From Xanthobacter flavus (GTDB taxonomy: Bacteria; Pseudomonadota; Alphaproteobacteria; Rhizobiales; Xanthobacteraceae), in contig NZ_JAGGML010000001.1 in NCBI RefSeq assembly GCF_017875275.1, positions 1 to 64,000 of the forward strand: a DNA stretch of 64,000 nt. The letters run 5' to 3'. Of the stretch, positions 9,253-18,193 are shown in pieces (positions within the stretch are counted from its first letter, which is position 1; each line of letters begins with the position of its first letter). The notes under the pieces were generated by a model, which was not told where the DNA came from, did not search any database, and saw only the letters and a list, made by a program, of their open reading frames with translations. The position numbers and the translations under genes were made by a program.

Positions 9253-10263
9253 ATGAGCGACGAGCGCACTTCCCCACGGCGGCCGCAGGTGTTCCGCCTC
9301 GACGAGGCGAACATCACCCTGGCTCCGCCCGAAATGGCGGAGGTAGAAGCCGCCCTGCCCGTCCCGGTGCCCGTGAAGCCGAAGCGTGGCTGGGGCATGT
9401 CGCTCGCCACCTTGTTCTGGTCCGCCCTTGGCGGCGTGCTGAGCCTCGCCGCCTATGTGGGTCTGAGCAAGCTGATTGAAGACCTTTATTCCCGCGCGCC
9501 GTGGCTCGGCTGGGTGGGCATCGGCGTCACAGCCCTCCTGCTCATCGCCGCCGTGCTGATCGTGGCGCGGGAGGTGGCCGGCCTGTCGCGGCTGGCGCGG
9601 CTCGACGACATCCGCGACCGCGCCGAGCGCGCCCTTGCCGAGGACGACCGCCCATTGGCGGAAGGCGTGGTGCGGGACGTGCTCAAGCTCTCCTCCCATG
9701 CCCCCACTCTCGCCCGCGCGCGCATGGATCTGGAGGGCCATCTCTCCGGCATCATCGATGGCGCGGACCTCGTGCGCCTCGCCGAGCGCTCGCTGTTGCC
9801 CTCGCTGGATTCGCAGGCGCGTCAGATGGTGTCGGACGCTGCCCGCAACGTTTCCGTCGTCACCGCCGTGTCGCCGCGCGCGGCGGTGGACCTTGCCTTC
9901 GTGCTCTACAGCGCCGTGACGCTGATGCGCCGGCTCGCCTACCTCTACGGCGGGCGGCCGGGCACGCTCGGCACCTTCCGGCTGGTGCGCCATGTGCTCG
10001 GGCACCTCGCCGTTACGGGCGGCATGGCGGCGGGGGATACGCTGGTTCAGCAACTCGTCGGCCAAGGCCTCGCCGCGCGGCTCTCCGCCCGATTGGGCGA
10101 GGGCGTGGTGAATGGCCTGCTCACCGCCCGGCTTGGGCTTGCCGCCATTGCGGTGACGCGGCCTCTGCCCTTCACCGCCCTTCCCGCCCCACGCCTCGCG
10201 GATGTCGCAACAGGCCTGATGCGCAAGGTGGAGGAAGAGGAGGCGGCCGCCTCACGCCGGTAG
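9253..10263 (+). CDS. TIGR01620/YcjF-like DUF697 membrane protein
   Basis: A 336-residue protein with a disordered N-terminus, two closely spaced hydrophobic segments at about residues 55-70 and 92-110, and a long C-terminal DUF697 domain (VVTAVSPRAAVDLAFVLYSA, YGGRPGTLGTFRLVRHVLGH). It matches the YcjF/TIGR01620 family, inner-membrane proteins of unclear function often linked to stress operons. YcjF genes normally follow ycjX (DUF463 P-loop protein), but no ycjX is nearby here. The last 12 bases overlap the 3' end of the convergent gene on the minus strand. Confidence 0.82.
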   Translation: MSDERTSPRRPQVFRLDEANITLAPPEMAEVEAALPVPVPVKPKRGWGMSLATLFWSALGGVLSLAAYVGLSKLIEDLYSRAPWLGWVGIGVTALLLIAAVLIVAREVAGLSRLARLDDIRDRAERALAEDDRPLAEGVVRDVLKLSSHAPTLARARMDLEGHLSGIIDGADLVRLAERSLLPSLDSQARQMVSDAARNVSVVTAVSPRAAVDLAFVLYSAVTLMRRLAYLYGGRPGTLGTFRLVRHVLGHLAVTGGMAAGDTLVQQLVGQGLAARLSARLGEGVVNGLLTARLGLAAIAVTRPLPFTALPAPRLADVATGLMRKVEEEEAAASRR

Positions 10264-10836
10264 CAGATGGCGCGGCAGGGCGCCGGGCGCGTAGGTGACG
10301 GGCCGGTTGCGCCAGATCATCTCGGCGGTGGGCCACACCACGAAGGCGCCCATCGCCGCGAGGAACATGGCGAACGCCCATTCCTGCTGCAGGATGGCGA
10401 AGCCGAGCACCGCAAGAAGGCCCGCCAGCGCCGCGAGCCCGGCAACGACCATTGCCCAGAAGCGCAGCGGGCCATATCCGCCCCGGTAGCGAGGGGTGGC
10501 GCCGGAGACGGCGAGCGCGCGATGGAAGGCCCGGACGAAGGCGGCATAATCTTCCCGCTGGTCCCGCACGCCGGTCAGCGAGATGCGCGAGGCGGAACCG
10601 ACCTTCAGGCGCGGCCCGTCGCGCCCCGCGATATCCATCTCGAAGCTGGGCGCGGCGAATTTCGCCGGCAGGAAGCGCAAGTGTACGGCCGTAATGTCCG
10701 CCAGCCGCAGCCGGCCCTCGCGCGGGCCTATGCTCCACAAAAGGGCCTCCGGCAGCAGTTCCAGCCGCACGCCCGCCCCGCCGAGGCGGGGCAGATGGGC
10801 ATAGGCGATCGTCCCGGTCGAAGAAGCGGCCGTCAC
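10252..10836 (-). CDS. Unknown two-span membrane protein coupled to the VWA gene
   Basis: A 194-residue protein I do not recognise. Residues 1-110 look soluble and beta-rich (LELLPEALLWSIGPREGRLR, then LRLADITAVHLRF), possibly a PH-like or lipid-facing domain, and residues about 127-170 form two transmembrane helices with a short turn. It begins with GTG at 10836, overlapping the TGA of the upstream VWA gene in a GTGA arrangement, which implies translational coupling and a shared role. Its 3' end overlaps the convergent DUF697 gene by 12 bases. No motif indicates an enzymatic function. Confidence 0.7.
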   Translation of the reverse strand: MTAASSTGTIAYAHLPRLGGAGVRLELLPEALLWSIGPREGRLRLADITAVHLRFLPAKFAAPSFEMDIAGRDGPRLKVGSASRISLTGVRDQREDYAAFVRAFHRALAVSGATPRYRGGYGPLRFWAMVVAGLAALAGLLAVLGFAILQQEWAFAMFLAAMGAFVVWPTAEMIWRNRPVTYAPGALPRHLLPA

Positions 10837-12005
10837 GTCAGTTCCCGCATGGCGGCGTCGATGCCCTGAACGGTGAGGGGGAACATCCGGTCTTCAAGGA
10901 TCTGGCGCATGACGCGGATGGAGTCCGTATAGCCCCAGTGCGGCTGAGGCACCGGATTCAGCCAGGCGGCCTTGGGATAGGTGGTGAGCAGGCGCTCAAG
11001 CCACAGCTTTCCCGGCTCGGCGTTGTTGTGCTCCACCGAGCCATTGGCGAACATGATCTCGTAGGGGCTCATGGAGGCGTCGCCCACGAAGATCAGCTTG
11101 TAGTCGTGGCCGTAGGTGTGGAGCACATCGAACAGCGGGATGCGCTCGGAGGCGCGGCGGGCATTGGACTTCCACACGCTCTCATAGACGCAATTGTGGA
11201 AGTAGAAGTGCTCGAGGTGCTTGAACTCCATGCGCGCGGCCGAGAACAACTCCTCCACCTGCTCCACGTGCCAGTCCATGGAGCCCCCCACGTCGAGGAA
11301 CAGCAGCACTTTCACCGCATTGCGCCGCTCCGGCCGCAGCTTCACATCGAGATAGCCCTGGCGGGCCGTCTCGCGGATGGTGCCGTCAAGGTCCAACTCA
11401 TCCGGGGCGCCGATGCGGGCGAATTTGCGCAGCCGGCGCAGGGCCACCTTGATGTTGCGGGTGCCCAGCTCGACCCCGTCGTCCAGGTCCTTGAACTCAC
11501 GCTTGTCCCACACCTTCACCGCGCGGAAGTTGCGGTTGCCGTCCTGGCCGATGCGCACGCCCTCGGGATTGTAACCGTAGGCACCGAAGGGGGAGGTGCC
11601 GGCGGTGCCGACCCATTTGGAGCCGCCCTGGTGGCGTCCCTTCTGCTCCTCCAGCCGCTTCCTGAGCGTCTCCATGAGCTTGTCGAGGCCGCCCATGGCC
11701 TCGATCTGCGCCTTCTCCTCGTCCGTGAGGTGCTTTTCGGCGAGCTTGCGCAGCCACTCTTCGGGGATGGAATGGCCCTCCTCTCCCAGCGCCTGCTCCA
11801 GCCCCTTGAAGCAGCGGCCGAAGACCTGGTCGAAACGGTCGAGGTGGCGCTCGTCCTTCACGAGGCTTGCGCGGGCGAGATAGTAGAACGCCTCGACCTG
11901 ACGGCCGGCCACGTCGCGGTCCATGGCCTCCATGAGGGTGAGATATTCCCGCACCGAGACCGGCACGCCCGCCGCCTTGAGGGCCTCGAAGAAGGCAATG
12001 AACAT
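10833..12005 (-). CDS. VWA domain-containing CoxE-like protein (COG3825)
   Basis: A 390-residue cytoplasmic protein. The N-terminal half (MFIAFFEALKAAGVPVSVRE, YYLARASLVKDERHLDRFDQ) and the C-terminal VWA domain match the COG3825/CoxE-like family. The MIDAS-type metal site reads LFLDVGGSMDWH, with Gly in place of the first Ser of the usual DxSxS, which is typical of this group. Such proteins usually pair with a MoxR AAA ATPase in metalloenzyme or complex assembly; no MoxR gene is present in the surrounding 10 kb. The start is ATG 12005. It is translationally coupled to the unknown membrane protein downstream. Confidence 0.85.
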   Translation of the reverse strand: MFIAFFEALKAAGVPVSVREYLTLMEAMDRDVAGRQVEAFYYLARASLVKDERHLDRFDQVFGRCFKGLEQALGEEGHSIPEEWLRKLAEKHLTDEEKAQIEAMGGLDKLMETLRKRLEEQKGRHQGGSKWVGTAGTSPFGAYGYNPEGVRIGQDGNRNFRAVKVWDKREFKDLDDGVELGTRNIKVALRRLRKFARIGAPDELDLDGTIRETARQGYLDVKLRPERRNAVKVLLFLDVGGSMDWHVEQVEELFSAARMEFKHLEHFYFHNCVYESVWKSNARRASERIPLFDVLHTYGHDYKLIFVGDASMSPYEIMFANGSVEHNNAEPGKLWLERLLTTYPKAAWLNPVPQPHWGYTDSIRVMRQILEDRMFPLTVQGIDAAMRELT

Positions 12006-12125
12006 CCCGTCCCGGTCCTTCCACTGCCGCGTCGCGCGGCCCCGTCCGCCATCTGGGCCAGAGCATAGCGCTCTCGCGTGGTGACGCAAAAGCGCCCTGT
12101 CCCGCCGTCGCGCCTGCCAAAACGA

Positions 12126-12153
12126 AAATGCCCCGGCGAGGGCCAGGGCATTT
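12126..12153 (-). terminator. Intrinsic terminator of the polysaccharide export gene
   Basis: The stem AAATGCCC/GGGCATTT continues inward as GGC/GCC around one mismatch with a four-base loop. On the minus strand it is followed by TTTTCGTT, so it should terminate transcription from the gene ending at 12196. Confidence 0.8.
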
Positions 12154-12195
12154 CCTTGATGTCGGAACAGACCGCCCCGCGCGGGGCGGCAGTCC

Positions 12196-13398
12196 TCAGT
12201 TCACGCCGTAGATGTTGCTGTTGGCGTTGGTGATGGATTCCACGGTCAGGGCACCCAGCAGCACGAGGTTGAGGAACTTGGTGAGTTCCACCGAACCGGC
12301 ATTGCCGATGTAGATGATGTCCTTGTCCCGCATGGGGATCTTGGTGGCGAGCAGGTAGCCCGTCGGCTCGCGGAAGTTCACCTGATAGATCGTGGGGATG
12401 CGGGCCTCCGGCAGATGGGAGACATCGACGCCCATCCGCTCCAGCGTGGTGCGGTTTTCAACGCGGAACAGGAAGGCCGACTGGGGATCCGCCTGCTGGT
12501 CCACCAGACCTTCGGATTTGGCCACGGCCTCGCTCAGGCTGATGCTGTCATCGCCGAAATTGAACTGGCCCTGGCGTCCGGTTGCGCCGAAAGCGAGGAA
12601 GGTGCGCGGACGGCTAAACACGTAGATGGTGTCGTCCGGCTGCAGATAGACGTTGTTGGCCGGCTCGCGGATCAGCCGGTTGAAGCTGATCGTCGCCTCG
12701 CGGTTACCGCGCTGCAGGGTCACGAACAGGTCGTAGCCCTTGCTGGTGATCTGGCCGCCGCGGCTGATGGCGTCGAGGACGCGCTCGCCCGAGGACGTCA
12801 GCGGGAACTTCGCGGGGGTGGTCATCTCACCGATGACCGTCACCGAATTGGAGCGCTGCGACTTCACCGACACCACGGCCTGGGGCTCGATGGCGCGGTT
12901 GCGCAGACGATCGACGATCTCCTTCTCGACCTGCGAGGGCTGGAGACCCGCCGCCCGCACCTGCCCGGCGTAGGGCACCGAGATCATGCCGTTCGGATCC
13001 ACCGTCTGGGCGGGGATGTCGACGAAGTTACCAGCGCGCGACGCCGCTTCGGCGGGAATGAAGAGGCCACCCGACGACGCTTCGAAGATCGACACGCCGA
13101 CCACATCGCCGACGCCGATCTTGATGTCCGGAATGGACCGGCGATCGTTGCGGAAGGTCCCGATGAGCCCCTTGGAATCCATGGATGCAAGCACCTGGAC
13201 CACCTGGGCAGTCACCGGCACCAGCTTGTAACCGACGCCGTCGGTATCCTGAGTCGCGGCACTTGTGACTTCGACCGAATAAGGTCCGGAGGCGGGCAGG
13301 AGATTGCAGCCGGCCAGTGCCATGGAGACGGCAATCGAGACGGCGATTCGCGTCGTGCGACGGAACCGGCCAATCAAATTTTCGGTGGCAAGATTCAC
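12196..13398 (-). CDS. Polysaccharide biosynthesis/export lipoprotein (Wza-like, SLBB domain)
   Basis: A 400-residue outer-membrane lipoprotein with the lipobox SMALAGC and lipidated Cys31. A Poly_export domain (IGVGDVVGVSIFE ... VDPNGMISVPYAGQVRAAG) is followed by an SLBB-type region (SVTVIGEMTTPAKFPL, ERVLDAISRGGQI) and a hydrophobic C-terminal stretch. The family forms the outer-membrane channel for exopolysaccharide or capsule. GTG at 13398 is chosen because a GGGGG ribosome site lies about eight bases upstream; the TTG at 13404 would be too close. No co-polymerase, polymerase or flippase genes are adjacent, so its polysaccharide system is encoded elsewhere. Confidence 0.88.
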   Translation of the reverse strand: MNLATENLIGRFRRTTRIAVSIAVSMALAGCNLLPASGPYSVEVTSAATQDTDGVGYKLVPVTAQVVQVLASMDSKGLIGTFRNDRRSIPDIKIGVGDVVGVSIFEASSGGLFIPAEAASRAGNFVDIPAQTVDPNGMISVPYAGQVRAAGLQPSQVEKEIVDRLRNRAIEPQAVVSVKSQRSNSVTVIGEMTTPAKFPLTSSGERVLDAISRGGQITSKGYDLFVTLQRGNREATISFNRLIREPANNVYLQPDDTIYVFSRPRTFLAFGATGRQGQFNFGDDSISLSEAVAKSEGLVDQQADPQSAFLFRVENRTTLERMGVDVSHLPEARIPTIYQVNFREPTGYLLATKIPMRDKDIIYIGNAGSVELTKFLNLVLLGALTVESITNANSNIYGVN

Positions 13399-13662
13399 TG
13401 CCAAAGCCCCCGTGAATTACGTGCTTCTACCTAACACGAGGGAAGCGGGCGGGCATATTGCAGGGCAGCAGAGATTGGCTCAACGACGCCAGTTCTACCG
13501 CCCGTGTGGCAGAAGAGTCACAGCTAAAACCGTACCAGGATACGGCATGCCAACGATGTCAAGGTTAACGCCCCCGAACCCGCGATAGTCTTGCGTTTTG
13601 CAAGCCCTGCCGTAGCGGCGACTCGACCGCGCAGCAGGCGCCGGCCGCCTCTTTGCGGCCGT

Positions 13663-14421
13663 TCAGGTGGCGATGAGGAAGCGATCCGCGCCTTCAAGCA
13701 CCAGGCAGGTGAGATGCCCCGTGGCATAGGCGCCGGTGTCGATATTGATGCGGTTGCTCAGCACCTCGGGGTCCTTCATGGGGGTGTGCCCATGAACGAT
13801 GCAGTGCCCGAACCAGTCCGGATGGTCGAGGAATTCCCGCCGGATCCACATCATGTCCTCGCGGGTCTGCTCCTCCAGCGGAATGCCGGGGCGAAGGCCG
13901 GCATGGACGAAGGCATAGTCGCCGCAGACAAAATGGCTGGAGAGCATGCGCAGGAAGGAGATGTGCTGGGTCGGCACGGCGGCCCGCCACTCGTTCCACA
14001 GCCGGGACTCGTCCACACCGGGGGCCGGGCGGACATAGGAATAGACGGTCTCGAGGCCGCCCATGCGCAGCCAACGCGAGAACGCCTCCTGCGACAGGAG
14101 GGACTCCAGCATCACCGCTTCGTGGTTGCCGGAGATGCAGATCGCCTTGTGATCCTGCCGCCGCTTGATGAGCGCATCCAGCACGCCGGACGACTGCGCG
14201 CCGCGGTCCACATAGTCGCCCAGATAGACCTCGATGCAGTCGGGGCCGGGATTGGCGGCCATATCCTCGTCGATCGCGGCCTGCAGCGCGGTCAGCAGAT
14301 CGAGCCGGCCGTGGATGTCGCCGACGGCATAGATGCGCATGTGGTCCGGGACGAGCGGGATGGCCGGATCGCGATAGTGTTCTGTCACGGTGCTGTTCGG
14401 GCGGAGCTTCAGCATCGTCAT
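13663..14421 (-). CDS. Serine/threonine-type metallophosphoesterase (PPP family)
   Basis: A 252-residue calcineurin-like phosphoesterase. All PPP metal-site motifs are present: GDIHG at residues 34-38, GDYVDRG at 68-74, GNHE at 98-101, then FVHAG and VHGHTP. These place it with bacterial PrpA/PrpB-like protein phosphatases or ApaH-like enzymes; the substrate (phosphoprotein or dinucleotide) cannot be decided. Start ATG 14421. It lies alone, with a 264-base gap to the polysaccharide export gene and divergent from cobD. Confidence 0.87.
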   Translation of the reverse strand: MTMLKLRPNSTVTEHYRDPAIPLVPDHMRIYAVGDIHGRLDLLTALQAAIDEDMAANPGPDCIEVYLGDYVDRGAQSSGVLDALIKRRQDHKAICISGNHEAVMLESLLSQEAFSRWLRMGGLETVYSYVRPAPGVDESRLWNEWRAAVPTQHISFLRMLSSHFVCGDYAFVHAGLRPGIPLEEQTREDMMWIRREFLDHPDWFGHCIVHGHTPMKDPEVLSNRINIDTGAYATGHLTCLVLEGADRFLIAT

Positions 14422-14591
14422 GTCCGCAACATCCCTGCTGGTGTCAATGCCCCCGCACGAACCACTGGTAAGCCCCTAATATAACCCACAAGTTCGATTC
14501 TGGCGATGTTTTAGTTGCAACGCAACAATAACCACACGATCAGACGTGAGCGGCGCAATAATTTCTTCGCGACGCGGTAGCGGGGGAGCGA

Positions 14592-15557
14592 ATGGCGTTT
14601 GAAATCGCGGCGCTGGCCGTGCTGCTGGAGGTATTGCTGGGATATCCCGCTGCTCTGGTGCGGCGGATCGGCCACCCCGTCATCTGGATCGGCCGGCTCA
14701 TCCTCGTCCTCGACCGGCGCCTCAATCGACCGGACTTCGCACCGGGCCGGCGCCGGCTCCTGGGTGTCGTCACCGTGGCGCTGGTGCTGGCGGCCGCCGC
14801 TCTGCCGGCCTTCGCACTGGAATGGCTGCTGCGCCCCCTCCCCTTCGGCATCGTGATCCTCGGCCTCGCAGGATCGAGCCTGATCGCCCAGCGCTCCCTG
14901 CATTGGCATGTGGAGCGTGTGGCGGAGGCCCTGGAGAGCGGCAACCTTGAAGCCTCCCGCGCGGCTGTCGGCCATATCGTCGGACGCGATCCGCAGACGC
15001 TGGATGCGGAGGGCGTCGCCCGCGCCGCCATCGAGAGCCTGGCGGAGAATTTTTCCGACGGCGTGGTGGCCCCCACCCTGTGGCTCTGCGTGGGCGGGCT
15101 CGCGGGCGGGGCGGCCTACAAGGCGCTCAACACGGCTGACAGCATGATCGGCCACCTCACCGAGCGCCACGCCGCCTTCGGCTGGGCCGCGGCCCGGGCG
15201 GACGACTACGTGAACCTGCCGGCCTCGCGCCTCGCCGGAGCGCTCATCATCGCCGGTGCGGCGCTCACGGCCGGCGCGCATTCCGGCGACGCCCGCCGGG
15301 CCATGCTGCGGGATGCGCCGCGTCATCGCTCGCCCAATGCAGGCTGGCCGGAAGCGGCCATGGCCGGCGCCCTGGGGCTGCGGCTGAATGGCCCGAAGGT
15401 CTATGCGGGCGTGCTCACGCAAGACGCCTACATGGGCGATGGCCGGCGCGAGGCGACCGCTGGGGACGTGCGCATGGCGCTGAAGGTGTACCGGCGCGCC
15501 GACGCCCTCATGATCCTGCTGGTGCTGGCGGGTGCCGGCCTCACCCTGCTCGTCTGA
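14592..15557 (+). CDS. cobD: Adenosylcobinamide-phosphate synthase
   Basis: A 321-residue multi-span membrane protein that attaches aminopropanol phosphate to adenosylcobyric acid, the last step to the cobinamide form of the corrin ring. Family landmarks are LLGYPAALVRRIGHPVIWIG near the N-terminus, RAAIESLAENFSDGVVAP, NTADSMIGH and DDYVNLPASRL. It converges on cobQ with only four bases between the two stops, so both cobalamin transcripts meet here. There is no cobC beside it, although that is a frequent neighbour in alphaproteobacteria. Confidence 0.94.
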   Translation: MAFEIAALAVLLEVLLGYPAALVRRIGHPVIWIGRLILVLDRRLNRPDFAPGRRRLLGVVTVALVLAAAALPAFALEWLLRPLPFGIVILGLAGSSLIAQRSLHWHVERVAEALESGNLEASRAAVGHIVGRDPQTLDAEGVARAAIESLAENFSDGVVAPTLWLCVGGLAGGAAYKALNTADSMIGHLTERHAAFGWAAARADDYVNLPASRLAGALIIAGAALTAGAHSGDARRAMLRDAPRHRSPNAGWPEAAMAGALGLRLNGPKVYAGVLTQDAYMGDGRREATAGDVRMALKVYRRADALMILLVLAGAGLTLLV

Positions 15558-15561
15558 GGGA

Positions 15562-17016
15562 TCAGCGCGCCAGCGCCAGAAGTCGGTCGAGGTCGAGGTG
15601 GGCGGCCAAGTGGGCGGCCAGTGCGTCCAGCGTCGCCTCCACGCCGTCCTCATAGGCCACGGCGCCGCCCGCCCCGCCCAGCCGGCCGAGCAGGGCGGCG
15701 CGGAAGGTGTCCGAGGCGAACAGCCCGTGGACATAGGAGCCGGCGACACGGCCCGAGGCCGAGCGCGCGCCTTCCGGCCGCCCATCGGCGAGATGGCCAA
15801 AGGCGCGGTCGCAATCCGCGCCCCGGGTTGCCCCCATGTGCATCTCGTAGCCATGGAAGGGCGCGCCCTCGGCCGTGCCGCTCACCTCCTCCAGCCGTTT
15901 TTCGCCGGTCAGCACCGTGTGGACATCGAGCAGCCCGAGGCCACGGGCGATCTTCGCCTCGCCCTCCACTCCATCCGGATCGGCGATGGTCTGGCCAAGC
16001 ATCTGATAGCCGCCGCACAGGCCCATCACCGCCCCACCGCGCCGGGCGAAGGCGAGGATGTCGTGGTGGAGCCCGCCGTTCTTGAGCGCGGCAAGGTCCG
16101 CGATGGTCGCCTTGGAGCCGATCATCAGCACCAGATCGGTATCGAGCGGCAATATCTCGTGCGGGCGGAGGCGGCGCACCTCGACGCCCGGCTCGGCATC
16201 GAGCGGGTCGAGATCGTCGAAATTGGAGACATGGGGCAGGATCGGCACGGCGATGCGCAGCCGCGCCCCGGCCTTGGGCGGCGGCGGAGCCGACAAGGCG
16301 AGCGCATCCTCGGCCGGAAGGCGGGCCGCATCGGGAAAGTGCGGCACGAGGCCGAGGGCGTCCCAGCCGGTGAGGCGCGCGATCAGATCCATGCCGGAGG
16401 CGAACAGCGCCGGATCACCCCGGAAACGGTTGACGATGAAGCCCCGGATCATGGCCGCGTCGGCGGCCTCGATCACCGCCTTCGTCCCGGCGAGGCTGGC
16501 GATGACGCCGCCCCGGTCGATGTCGCCGATCAGCACCACGGGCACGTCAGCCGCCCGCGCGAAGCCCATGTTGGCGATGTCGGCGGCGCGCAGATTGACC
16601 TCGGAGGCGCTGCCCGCGCCTTCCACCAGCACGAGGTCGGCCTCGGCCTTGAGCCGCGAGAAGCTGTCCAGCACCGCCGGCATCAAGGTGGGTTTCAGAG
16701 ACTGGTAGGCGGCGGCCTTCGCCGTGCCGTGGACGCGGCCCTGAACGACCACCTGCGCGCCAGTCTCGCCCTGCGGCTTCAGCAGCACCGGGTTCATATG
16801 CACGCTCGCGCGCACCCGCGCGGCCCGCGCCTGCAAGGCCTGCGCGCGGCCGATCTCTCCGCCGTCTGCCGTCACGGCGGCATTATTGGACATGTTCTGC
16901 GGCTTGAACGGCCGCACCCTGAGACCGCGCAGCGTGAAGGCACGGGCGAGACCCGCGACGATGAGGGACTTGCCCACATCCGAGCCCGTGCCCTGAAACA
17001 TGAGCGCGCGGGCCAT
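15562..17016 (-). CDS. cobQ: Cobyric acid synthase
   Basis: A 484-residue glutamine-dependent amidotransferase that amidates four carboxylates of adenosylcobyrinate diamide to give cobyric acid. The N-terminal synthetase domain starts with [11 protein letters not shown] and [12 protein letters not shown]; the C-terminal GATase type-3 domain has the nucleophile in [12 protein letters not shown] and the catalytic His in GSYVHGLF. The ATG at 17016 overlaps the stop of cobO by one base (TGATG), so it is the third gene of a tight cobP-cobO-cobQ operon. Confidence 0.96.
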   Translation of the reverse strand: MARALMFQGTGSDVGKSLIVAGLARAFTLRGLRVRPFKPQNMSNNAAVTADGGEIGRAQALQARAARVRASVHMNPVLLKPQGETGAQVVVQGRVHGTAKAAAYQSLKPTLMPAVLDSFSRLKAEADLVLVEGAGSASEVNLRAADIANMGFARAADVPVVLIGDIDRGGVIASLAGTKAVIEAADAAMIRGFIVNRFRGDPALFASGMDLIARLTGWDALGLVPHFPDAARLPAEDALALSAPPPPKAGARLRIAVPILPHVSNFDDLDPLDAEPGVEVRRLRPHEILPLDTDLVLMIGSKATIADLAALKNGGLHHDILAFARRGGAVMGLCGGYQMLGQTIADPDGVEGEAKIARGLGLLDVHTVLTGEKRLEEVSGTAEGAPFHGYEMHMGATRGADCDRAFGHLADGRPEGARSASGRVAGSYVHGLFASDTFRAALLGRLGGAGGAVAYEDGVEATLDALAAHLAAHLDLDRLLALAR

Positions 17017-17645
17017 CAGAACTCGATGCCCGGCTGCGCCTTCACCCCGGCAGCGAAATGGTGCTTCACCAGCCCCATCTCGGTCACGAGATCGGCCACG
17101 GCGAGAAGCTCGGGCTTTGCATTGCGGCCGGTGACGACCACATGCAGCCCCGGCCGCCGCGCCGCGAGGGTCGCGACCACCTCGGCGAGGTCGAGATAGT
17201 CGTAGCGCAGGGCGATGTTCAGCTCGTCGAGGATGACGAGCGAGATGGTCTCGTCGGCCATCAGCTCGCGCGCCTTGCCTAAGGCGCGGGTGGCGGCGGC
17301 CTTGTCGCGGGCGAGATCCTGCGTTTCCCAGGTGAAGCCCTCGCCCATGGTGTGCCAGCTCACACGGTCGCCAAAGGCCTGGAAGGCCTCCTGCTCGCCG
17401 GTCTGCCAGGCACCCTTGATGAACTGCACCACCCCCACCCGTCCGCCCCGCCCCAGCATGCGCAGGGCGAGGCCGAAGGCCGCCGTGCTCTTGCCCTTGC
17501 CGGGGCCGGTATGGACCACCAGCAGGCCCTTCTCGATGGTCTTTTCCGCCACCTCCTTGTCCTGCACCGCCTTGCGCTTTTCCATCTTGGCGCGATGGCG
17601 GGCGGCGGCCTCATCGTCGGGAGACGGGGGGATGGGGTCGCTCAT
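17016..17645 (-). CDS. cobO: Corrinoid (cob(I)yrinic acid a,c-diamide) adenosyltransferase, CobA/CobO type
   Basis: A 209-residue enzyme that transfers the adenosyl group of ATP to reduced corrinoid cobalt in the cytoplasm. The P-loop [14 protein letters not shown] lies at about residues 45-58, and [15 protein letters not shown] and [12 protein letters not shown] are the other family signatures. The N-terminus is a charged lead ([20 protein letters not shown]) as in other CobO proteins. Start ATG 17645 overlaps the TGA of cobP (ATGA), and the stop overlaps the cobQ start, so all three are translationally coupled. Confidence 0.95.
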   Translation of the reverse strand: MSDPIPPSPDDEAAARHRAKMEKRKAVQDKEVAEKTIEKGLLVVHTGPGKGKSTAAFGLALRMLGRGGRVGVVQFIKGAWQTGEQEAFQAFGDRVSWHTMGEGFTWETQDLARDKAAATRALGKARELMADETISLVILDELNIALRYDYLDLAEVVATLAARRPGLHVVVTGRNAKPELLAVADLVTEMGLVKHHFAAGVKAQPGIEF

Positions 17646-18193
17646 GGCGTCTCCTCCTTCAGGGTCAGGGGCAGGCCGGCCACCACCAGCACCACCCTGC
17701 CGGCGCGGGCGGCGAGGCGCTGGTTGAGGAGGCCGGCGGCGTCGCGGAAGCGGCGAGCCAAGGTATTGTCGGGGACGATGCCGAAGCCGACTTCGTTGGC
17801 GACGCAGATGGTCGGGCCCGGCCGGGCGACGAGGGCCGCCTCCAACGCGGCCGCCTCGGCGTCGAGGTCGTGCTCGGCGAGCAGGTGGTTGGAAAGCCAG
17901 AGGGTCAGGCAATCCACCAGCACGGGACGGGCGGGCGGCAGCGTGGCCAGCGCAGCGGCGAGAGCGAACGGCGCCTCCACCGTCTCCCACTCCACGCCCC
18001 GGCGGCCGCGATGGAGCGCGACGCGCGCCTCCATCTCGGTGTCCGGCTGGCCGCCGTAGCCAAGCTGGGCTGTGGCCATATAGGTCCAGGGGCCGGGGTG
18101 GCGCATGGTCTCCCGCTCCGCGAACCGGCTCTTGCCGGACCGCGCGCCGCCGAGCACCAGGACCAGAGAACCGGCGGACGACGCCTCCGCCAT
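17642..18193 (-). CDS. cobP: Bifunctional adenosylcobinamide kinase/adenosylcobinamide-phosphate guanylyltransferase
   Basis: A 183-residue enzyme (CobP/CobU) that phosphorylates adenosylcobinamide and converts it to GDP-cobinamide in nucleotide-loop assembly. The P-loop LGGARSGKSRFAE sits near residues 14-26, with YMATAQ, HRGRRGVEWETVE (guanylylation His), VDCLTLWLSN and VANEVGFGIVPDN following. ATG 18193 gives the family length; a longer open frame upstream to 18406 is low-complexity and unsupported. It is the first gene of the cobP-cobO-cobQ operon, so its promoter should lie in the region upstream of 18193. Confidence 0.94.
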   Translation of the reverse strand: MAEASSAGSLVLVLGGARSGKSRFAERETMRHPGPWTYMATAQLGYGGQPDTEMEARVALHRGRRGVEWETVEAPFALAAALATLPPARPVLVDCLTLWLSNHLLAEHDLDAEAAALEAALVARPGPTICVANEVGFGIVPDNTLARRFRDAAGLLNQRLAARAGRVVLVVAGLPLTLKEETP

